Origin: Paraburkholderia sp. Tr-20389
Lineage (GTDB): Bacteria > Pseudomonadota > Gammaproteobacteria > Burkholderiales > Burkholderiaceae
Reading direction: 5' to 3'
Assembly: GCF_017104565.1 (NCBI RefSeq)
Contig: NZ_JAAGPD010000077.1
Location: forward strand, 1-33,061
Length of the DNA stretch: 33,061 nt
Shown here: positions 27,488 through 33,061 of the stretch, piece by piece
Layout: every line of letters begins with the position of its first letter
Numbering within the stretch: position 1 is the first letter of the stretch
Notes under the pieces: generated by a model
What the model was told of the DNA's origin: nothing
The model's input: only the letters and a program-made list of their open reading frames with translations
The model's database searches: none
Made by a program: the position numbers and the translations under genes

Positions 27488-29482
27488 ATGGATCACAAGA
27501 ACATGGCGCAGCCCCTCGACATCTCACGCCGCAAGGCCCTCAAGATCATTGCCGGCGCACCGATGCTGCCGCTCGGCAGCGCGGCCGCGGCTTCGCTGCT
27601 CGCGGCGTGCGGCAGCGGCAACGATCACGCGGCCAGCACCACGCCCGCCGTGTCGACGGCTGCCTTCACGGCGGCGTCGTTCGGCGGCATGGCTGCGCCG
27701 TCGCTGGCCGACGCCGCTGCGATGGCGACGACCACGGTCGCCTCGACGCTGACTGCGCAGTTCAGCGACGGCAGCAGCCGCACGTACAAGCTCGCGTACC
27801 AGCCGTTCTTCATCACGGGCGACACGGTGTCCAACACGACGGGCGGCACGATCGTCGCGGGCGGTTATTTCGACATCAATAACCAGCCGATCATCGACCG
27901 CTCGGTGGCCGGCAAGGAGCGCCAGTTCTTCTCCGATTGCCCCGACGGAACCTCGCTGATCCGCCTGGACAAGCCGACCGTGAAGGGCGTGAAGGGCAAC
28001 CCGGTGTTCGCCGTCGTGCAGTTCGAATACACGACGCGCGACCAGACGCAGACGACGGCAGGCGACATGTACGGCAAGCTGCCGTCGCCGATCGCGGTGC
28101 TCACGCTCGATCAGGATCCGGCGACGGGCAAGCTCACGCTGGTCAGTTATTCGAATGTCGATACGTCTGGCGCGCATGGTCTGTGGATCACGTGCGGCGC
28201 GAGCCTGTCGCCGTGGAATACGCACCTGTCGAGCGAAGAGTACGAGCCGGACGCCGCAACGATCGCGACGAATACACAGTTCCAGGCGTATAGCCAGAAC
28301 CTGTACGGCAGCACATCGACGGCGCGCCCGTATCACTATGGGCATTTGCCGGAAGTCACCGTGAATCCCGACGGCACGGGCACGGTCAAGAAGCACTACT
28401 GCCTGGGCCGTATCTCGCACGAGCTGATTCAGGTGATGCCGGACAAGCGCACCGTGCTGATGGGCGACGATGCGACCAACGGCGGCCTCTTCATGTTCGT
28501 CGCCGACAACGAAGCGAACCTGTCCTCGGGCACGCTGTACGTGGCGAAGTGGGCGCAAACATCGTCGGCGGGCGCGGGTTCCGCGACGCTCACGTGGCTC
28601 AATCTCGGCCACGCGACCAGCGACGAAATCGAAGCGCTCGCCAACACGCTGACCATCACGGACATCATGGACATCGTCACCGACGAGTCCAATCCGCCCA
28701 CCGATCCGACCTACACGCGGATTCACTTCGGCGGCAAGTTCAACTGGATCCGCATCAAGTCGGGTATGGAGAAAGCGGCCGCGTTCCTCGAAACGCACCG
28801 CTACGCCGCGTTGCGCGGTGCGAGCATGGGCTTCACGAAGCTCGAAGGCACGACCGTCAACGCGAAGGACAAGATTCTTTACTCGGCGATGTCGCAAATC
28901 ACGTCGTCGATGGTGCGCGGCAACGCGCATTCGACCGACATCGCGCTCGACAAGGGCATTTCGTCGGGCGCCGTCTACGCGCTGAACATGAAGGCCGGAC
29001 AAAGCGACCTGGGCGGCGCGGCCATCAACAGCGAATGGGTGCCCGTCGACATGAGCGCGCCCGCCGCGCTCGTCGGCGAAGACCTGGCGACGGCGGATAG
29101 CCTCGGCAACACGGCGAACGCCGACAAGATCGCGAACCCAGACAACCTCAAGTTCTCGGAGAAACTGCGCACGCTCTTCATCGGCGAAGACAGCGGCATG
29201 CACGTGAACAACTTCCTGTGGACGTACCACGTCGACACGAAGACGCTGTCGCGCATCCTGTCGTGCCCGGCGGGTGCGGAGTCGACGGGGCTGCATGCCG
29301 TCGACGAAATCAACGGCTGGACGTACATCATGAGCAATTTCCAGCACGCGGGCGACTGGACGAGTTTGCACGCGAAGGTGCAGACGACGCTCGATCCCCT
29401 CGTGCGCGCCAATTACAAGGATCGCTTCGGCTCGGCGGTCGGCTACCTGACGGCGGACCCGACCTCGATCAAGCTCGCGTAA
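27488..29482 (+). CDS. PhoX-like (DUF839) phosphatase, Tat-exported lipoprotein
   Basis: The 664-residue protein belongs to the PhoX/DUF839 family, whose characterised members are calcium/iron alkaline phosphatases. The N-terminus has a Tat motif (SRRKALKII, about 13-21) and a lipobox LAAC, so it should fold with its metals in the cytoplasm, cross by Tat and be lipid-anchored. Family landmarks are SLSPWNTHLSSEEY, LGRISHE, VLMGDDATNGGLFMFVA, KLRTLFIGEDSGMH and the final HAVDEINGWTYIMSNFQHAGDW. The ATG at 27488 is used; one at 27503 also precedes the Tat motif, and neither has a clear ribosome site. A Pho-box-like sequence lies upstream and an intrinsic terminator downstream. Enzymatic activity is inferred from family. 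Confidence 0.88.
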   Translation: MDHKNMAQPLDISRRKALKIIAGAPMLPLGSAAAASLLAACGSGNDHAASTTPAVSTAAFTAASFGGMAAPSLADAAAMATTTVASTLTAQFSDGSSRTYKLAYQPFFITGDTVSNTTGGTIVAGGYFDINNQPIIDRSVAGKERQFFSDCPDGTSLIRLDKPTVKGVKGNPVFAVVQFEYTTRDQTQTTAGDMYGKLPSPIAVLTLDQDPATGKLTLVSYSNVDTSGAHGLWITCGASLSPWNTHLSSEEYEPDAATIATNTQFQAYSQNLYGSTSTARPYHYGHLPEVTVNPDGTGTVKKHYCLGRISHELIQVMPDKRTVLMGDDATNGGLFMFVADNEANLSSGTLYVAKWAQTSSAGAGSATLTWLNLGHATSDEIEALANTLTITDIMDIVTDESNPPTDPTYTRIHFGGKFNWIRIKSGMEKAAAFLETHRYAALRGASMGFTKLEGTTVNAKDKILYSAMSQITSSMVRGNAHSTDIALDKGISSGAVYALNMKAGQSDLGGAAINSEWVPVDMSAPAALVGEDLATADSLGNTANADKIANPDNLKFSEKLRTLFIGEDSGMHVNNFLWTYHVDTKTLSRILSCPAGAESTGLHAVDEINGWTYIMSNFQHAGDWTSLHAKVQTTLDPLVRANYKDRFGSAVGYLTADPTSIKLA

Positions 29483-29571
29483 CGGCAACGCTTGCGGCGA
29501 TCCCCACGGGTCTCATCGCGGGGAATTTGATGACGCTTCGGGCTGGACGGAAGGCACGGTTCGCGGGCGAT

Positions 29572-29715
29572 TCATCGACCCCTCTCAGGAGGGGTTTTTT
29601 TATTGGCGCAGACCTTCTTGCAGCGCCGGTACTCCTTGTGCCATTCGGCGATCTTCGCTACGACGCTCGCCAGAATGCCGAGCGCTCCAACTGTTTCTAC
29701 GAAAGCGGAAAGCAT
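29572..29715 (-). CDS. Very small hydrophobic/basic peptide
   Basis: This frame encodes 47 residues: a hydrophobic N-terminal helix (about 3-26, SAFVETVGALGILASVVAKI) followed by a strongly basic tail with two cysteines (KEYRRCKKVCANKK). The ATG at 29715 has AGGAG six bases upstream, much better than chance. The 3' end overlaps the intrinsic terminator of the phoX-like gene on the other strand. The shape fits small membrane proteins, including type I toxin peptides, but no family is recognised. Confidence 0.5.
   Translation of the reverse strand: MLSAFVETVGALGILASVVAKIAEWHKEYRRCKKVCANKKTPPERGR
29578..29602 (+). terminator. Intrinsic terminator after the PhoX-like gene
   Basis: ACCCCTC pairs with GAGGGGT around a TCAG loop and is followed by seven T residues. 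It lies 96 bp after the phoX-like stop. On the opposite strand it falls inside the last codons of the small peptide gene. Confidence 0.85.
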
Positions 29716-29966
29716 ATGTGTCTCCTGGTTCCGAGGCGAGGGCGACGGCTTGCGAGTGCAGACTAAGTCCGCTGCGGGCCCGTCACAATCTGGAAGTTCC
29801 AAAGCCAGATTTCGCCTTTGCCGAAGCGTGGTGTTCGCGCGCCGGCATTCAGAAGGACGATTGATGCTGTTCGAATTGAAGCGCGCACGGATGCAGGCGG
29901 AACACTTCCTCACCGCTTCTTTCACGCGAGCGCGCAAGTCGGTCGGGTCTGTCAGTATTGACGCCG

Positions 29967-30305
29967 ATGCGGCGCAAGCACCGTGGGCGTGCCGAACGCG
30001 CCGCCGACCATTCGACAGCTTCGCCGGCGCAGTCAAACGACGACGAACGCGCCGAAAAGGATTCGGCCCACGTGGAAGAGTTTTTCGTATCGAGAGCGAG
30101 CGCCGTCGAGCGCGTCATCCTTGCCCGGCGCTCGCTCATGAGGGAGATGGACGGCGCGAGCGCGGGTGCCTTCGCGCTCAGCCAGGGACCTTCGCTGCTC
30201 GACAAGCTCGAGCAACTGCTGTTCGATGTCCGCGCGGGGCGCGTATCCGATTTCATCATGCCCTCGCTGAACAGCAAGGTACGCATACTCGTGATGACCG
30301 ACTAG
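29967..30305 (+). CDS. Hypothetical protein, possibly frameshifted at its 5' end
   Basis: The 112-residue frame from the ATG at 29967 is protein-like in its second half (EEFFVSRASAVERVILARRS, then LLDKLEQLLFDVRAGRVSDFIMPSLNSKV) but has no ribosome site. In another frame, 29864 opens with an AAGGA-preceded ATG (MLFELKRARMQAEHFLTASF...) that stays plausible until about 29975 and then becomes Arg-rich. A single frameshift near 29970-30000 would join the two into one protein of about 147 residues. Either a sequencing error, a true pseudogene or a chance frame could explain this. I recognise no family. Confidence 0.45.
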   Translation: MRRKHRGRAERAADHSTASPAQSNDDERAEKDSAHVEEFFVSRASAVERVILARRSLMREMDGASAGAFALSQGPSLLDKLEQLLFDVRAGRVSDFIMPSLNSKVRILVMTD

Positions 30306-30439
30306 CGCGCCGCTTCGCGGGCCCGTCGGATCGAGAAAAAAGAATCACAACAGTGACATCGCGACGTACACCGAATGCCGCCGGCCGGCCAGTCGGATGC
30401 ATCCCAACGCAATCGTAAAACTGAGCGGAACCTCGCAAT

Positions 30440-30467
30440 TTGACATTCCGCACTTAACATTTACGTT
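30440..30467 (+). promoter_or_regulatory. Weak sigma-70-like promoter before the MHYT-GGDEF-EAL gene
   Basis: TTGACA at 30440-30445 is a perfect -35. The best -10 at the proper distance is TACGTT (30462-30467, 16-bp spacer), a poor match. It lies in the AT-richer part of the 266-bp gap. Confidence 0.3.
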
Positions 30468-30571
30468 CAGCTGTCGATAAACCGTACTTCACTTACCTCT
30501 TTCCGCGGATAACGGACTGCTTCACTCATCGAAGTCCGGCAAGCGGTCGAGGGAACATTCTGGGGGCTCTT

Positions 30572-32656
30572 ATGTTACAGGGCAGCTACAACAGTCTCCT
30601 CGTGCTGTTCTCGCTCCTTGTCGCGGTTTTGGCTGCGTACACCTCGCTCGAAATGGCGGGCCGCATCACGACGGCGACCGGCCGGTCCGCGCGTTGGTGG
30701 CTGACGGGCGGCGCATTCGCGATGGGACTGGGTATCTGGTCGATGCACTTCGTCGGCATGCTCGCGTTCAGCCTGCCGATCCGGCTCGGCTACGATCCCA
30801 TCGTCACACTGCTGTCGCTGTCGATCGCGGTGGCGTCGTCGGCGTTCGCGCTCTGGCTCGTGTGCCAGGAGACGCTGCCCGCCGGACGGCTGGCGAGCGG
30901 CGCGGTGCTGATGGGCCTCGGCGTCGCGGGCATGCACTACACGGGTATGGCCGCGCTGCGCATGGAGCCGGGCATCGTCTACGACTTGCCGCTATTCGCG
31001 CTGTCGATCGTCATCGCCATCGCCGCGTCCGGCGTTGCACTAAAGACGGCGTTCAGCCTGCGCCACAACTCGCGCCGCATGCGGCCGCTGCGCGCGGGCG
31101 CGGCGATCGTAATGGGTCTCGCGATCGTCGGCATGCACTACACGGGTATGTCGGCGGCGGGCTTTCCGGCAGGCAGCCTGTGTGCGGCAGCGACGGAGGG
31201 CGTGAACAGCGCGTGGCTCGCCCCCGTCATCATCATCGTGACGCTCACGGTGACGACCGTCGCGCTGACGATTTCCGTGCTGGAAGACCTGCGCCTCGAA
31301 ACGGAGAATGCGGCGCTCACCCGTTCGCTCGCGGAAGCCAATCAGGAACTCGGCTATCTGGCTTTGCACGACGCGTTGACCAAGCTGCCGAACCGCGTGC
31401 TGCTGGAGGGCCGGCTCGAAGAGGCGCTGGCCAGGGTGCGCTCTGACGGCGGCGAATTCGCGCTGATGTTCATGGATCTCGACGGCTTCAAGGTGGTCAA
31501 CGATGCCTACGGCCATCAGGTGGGCGACCGGCTGCTGGTGCAGGTGGCCGAACGGCTCGCATCAGCCATGCGCGGGAACGACACGGTGGCGCGCGTCGGC
31601 GGCGACGAGTTCGTGCTGCTCGTACCCGACGAGGGCAGAGCGGGCGCGACGACGATTGCCGGCCGGCTGCTCGCGGCCGTCGGCGCGCCGTTCGATGTCG
31701 ACGGCCACGACTTGCGGATTTCGACCAGCATCGGCATTGCGATGTGTCCCGCCGACGGCGCGTTGGTGCACGACGTACTGATGCACGCCGACGCCGCGAT
31801 GTATCACGCGAAGGCGATGGGCCGCAACGCGCATTGTTTCTTCGACGCGTCGATGAACGAGAACATGCAGGGCCAGTTGCAGCTGACCCAGGATCTGCGT
31901 GCGGCCGTCGAGCGCAACGAACTGGTGCTGCACTATCAGCCGCAGTTCGCCGCGCCCGATGGACCGATCACAGGCGTCGAGGCGCTCGTGCGCTGGGTGC
32001 ATCCGAAACGCGGCATGATCGGCCCCGATGAATTCATTCCGCTCGCCGAGAAGACGGGCCTGATCGTGCCGATCGGCGAATGGGTGCTCGACGAAGCGTG
32101 CCGCCAGGTCCGCGAATGGCTCGATTCGGGTGCGTGCGACTGGAACGTCGCCGTCAACCTGTCGCCCGTGCAGTTCAGCCACCCGCAGCTGACGGCGCTG
32201 GTGCGCGACACGCTGGCGCGGCATCGCGTCGATCCGCGTCACCTGACGATCGAAGTGACCGAGTCGGCCGCGATGCGCGACGTCGACGCAAGTCTGCGCA
32301 TTCTGCAAACGCTGCATGAGATGGGCGTGCGTATTTCCATCGACGATTTCGGCACCGGCTATTCGAGCCTGATGTACCTGAAGCGGCTGCCCGCGAGCGA
32401 GCTGAAGATCGACCGCGGTTTCGTGCGCGAGCTTGCGCACGACGCGGAGGATGCCGCCATCGTGTCGTCCGTTGTCGCGCTCGGACAGACGCTCGGGATC
32501 GACATCGTCGCGGAAGGCGTCGAGACCACGACGCAGAAGGAGTTTTTGACGCGGCTCGGCTGCAATTCGCTGCAAGGCTTTCTGCTCGGACGGCCGGTTC
32601 CGGCTGCGGACCTGGACGCGCTTTCGCGGGAGTCTGCGCAGGCGAGCGTGTCGTGA
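30572..32656 (+). CDS. MHYT-GGDEF-EAL cyclic-di-GMP turnover protein
   Basis: This 694-residue inner-membrane protein both makes and breaks the second messenger cyclic-di-GMP, judging by intact motifs. Residues of about 5-240 form a seven-helix MHYT sensor with SMHFVGM, GMHYTGM and GMHYTGM, thought to bind a metal and sense oxygen, CO or NO. The GGDEF domain (about 260-425) has GGDEF at 343-347 and an intact inhibitory RxxD at 334-337. The EAL domain (about 440-685) has EALVRW (470-475), NLSPVQ, DDFGTGYSSL, the lysine in ELKIDRGF and AEGVET, so neither catalytic domain looks degenerate. The ATG at 30572 follows a GGGGG tract. It controls the motile/biofilm switch in relatives; the specific output here is unknown. 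Confidence 0.95.
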   Translation: MLQGSYNSLLVLFSLLVAVLAAYTSLEMAGRITTATGRSARWWLTGGAFAMGLGIWSMHFVGMLAFSLPIRLGYDPIVTLLSLSIAVASSAFALWLVCQETLPAGRLASGAVLMGLGVAGMHYTGMAALRMEPGIVYDLPLFALSIVIAIAASGVALKTAFSLRHNSRRMRPLRAGAAIVMGLAIVGMHYTGMSAAGFPAGSLCAAATEGVNSAWLAPVIIIVTLTVTTVALTISVLEDLRLETENAALTRSLAEANQELGYLALHDALTKLPNRVLLEGRLEEALARVRSDGGEFALMFMDLDGFKVVNDAYGHQVGDRLLVQVAERLASAMRGNDTVARVGGDEFVLLVPDEGRAGATTIAGRLLAAVGAPFDVDGHDLRISTSIGIAMCPADGALVHDVLMHADAAMYHAKAMGRNAHCFFDASMNENMQGQLQLTQDLRAAVERNELVLHYQPQFAAPDGPITGVEALVRWVHPKRGMIGPDEFIPLAEKTGLIVPIGEWVLDEACRQVREWLDSGACDWNVAVNLSPVQFSHPQLTALVRDTLARHRVDPRHLTIEVTESAAMRDVDASLRILQTLHEMGVRISIDDFGTGYSSLMYLKRLPASELKIDRGFVRELAHDAEDAAIVSSVVALGQTLGIDIVAEGVETTTQKEFLTRLGCNSLQGFLLGRPVPAADLDALSRESAQASVS

Positions 32657-33061
32657 CGCAAGCGTTTGCCGCTGCGATGTGTTGCGCGGATGCCGAAACG
32701 GCCGGCGTCTTTCGTCTGAATGTTCGGTATCCCACATAGCCGCCCGCGCGGGTCGGAGATACTCTGCTTGCGCACGGGGGAAGTTTGCGCGGTACGCGAT
32801 AATTCGAAAGAGGCGAAGGGTTGTACGGTCGGCAAAGTGTGAGCGCCACGCGGCGCGAACCTTTGCCGAATGTCTAGCCTTCCGGCGCCGTCAGGCGACC
32901 TGGGCCTTCAAAACTACAGCATGAGCGCCGGCCTTGGCCGTAATGCCGTTCAGTTAAGGTCTCTTTTGAGGACTCGAACGGTATAACGAAACGGTCTGGA
33001 CTTGACGGCCCGAGCGCAAGAGCGCCCGGGCCGTTTTTCGTTGATAAGTTGCTTGAGCCGC
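32657..33061. other. Gene-free right end with terminator
   Basis: In the last 405 bp I see no credible protein gene or tRNA. Open frames are Arg-rich and lack ribosome sites. The interval ends with a strong intrinsic terminator (33005-33038) that lies 348 bp beyond the preceding gene. Confidence 0.5.
33005..33038 (+). terminator. Intrinsic terminator with no obvious gene in front
   Basis: ACGGCCCGAGCGC pairs with GCGCCCGGGCCGT over 13 bp with one mismatch, around an AAGA loop, followed by five T residues. It could end a long 3' tail of the cyclic-di-GMP gene or a small RNA transcribed from 32657-33004. Confidence 0.8.

Noticed and set aside
27524-29488. Minus-strand open frame opposite the PhoX-like gene
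   Set aside because: Exact antisense shadow with no domain signature.
32679-32924. Plus-strand frame of 81 codons at the right end
   Set aside because: Arg/Cys-rich translation without a ribosome site or domain.
32900-33004. Possible edge of an insertion sequence or a tRNA-like segment near the right end
   Set aside because: The sequence looked vaguely familiar, but I can show no inverted-repeat end, transposase fragment or cloverleaf.

Overview
The window is uniformly GC-rich, bacterial and chromosomal in character. DUF4148, DUF3300 and PXPV-repeat proteins, the style of the Shine-Dalgarno sites (GGAGACA/GGAGGAGACA) and the gene families together point to a Burkholderiaceae member of the Paraburkholderia/Caballeronia/Burkholderia type. 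That assignment is inference. I see no rRNA, tRNA, CRISPR array, prophage or intact insertion sequence.

Region 1 (1-1131) is the 5' part of a minus-strand DUF3300 gene that runs off the left edge. Region 2 (about 1237-7809) is a quinoprotein alcohol oxidation module. It holds a PQQ-dependent alcohol dehydrogenase with the extra aspartate typical of lanthanide-using enzymes, a partner in which a MxaJ/XoxJ-type binding domain is fused to cytochrome c, an isolated pqqA-pqqD pair, and a sigma-54 activator of the AcoR type. Three good -24/-12 promoters can be read directly. One lies before pqqA, one before the dehydrogenase, and one drives a small unknown protein on the opposite strand that ends in its own hairpin. 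This is the most coherent and novel-looking system in the window: regulator, PQQ precursor peptide, enzyme, electron acceptor and an unknown small protein, apparently under one sigma-54 circuit.

Region 3 (7946-13175) contains separate small genes: a proline iminopeptidase, an unpaired RHH protein, a PXPV protein, a glycine-zipper membrane protein, a ChrR-like cupin, a DUF4096 (transposase-derived) fusion protein, a DUF4148 protein and a PAP2 phosphatase.

Region 4 (13263-24435) is a probable catabolic locus. A minus-strand operon encodes a universal-stress/hemerythrin fusion, a quinone oxidoreductase, a TauD-type dioxygenase, a beta-keto acid cleavage enzyme (BKACE, DUF849), an MFS transporter, an RBBP9-type hydrolase and a Rieske protein. 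Divergent from it are a MalT-like LuxR regulator and then an acyl-CoA synthetase. The substrate cannot be read from sequence. Plausibly an acid is imported, oxidised to a beta-keto acid and cleaved with acetyl-CoA.

Region 5 (24619-33061) contains an AraC regulator preceded by a perfect 26-bp palindrome, an unknown minus-strand protein, an SDR lacking the usual catalytic serine, and a Tat-exported PhoX-like lipoprotein behind a Pho-box-like sequence. These are followed by a very small membrane peptide gene, a hypothetical gene with a possible frameshift, and an MHYT-GGDEF-EAL cyclic-di-GMP enzyme. The window ends with an intrinsic terminator that has no obvious gene in front of it.
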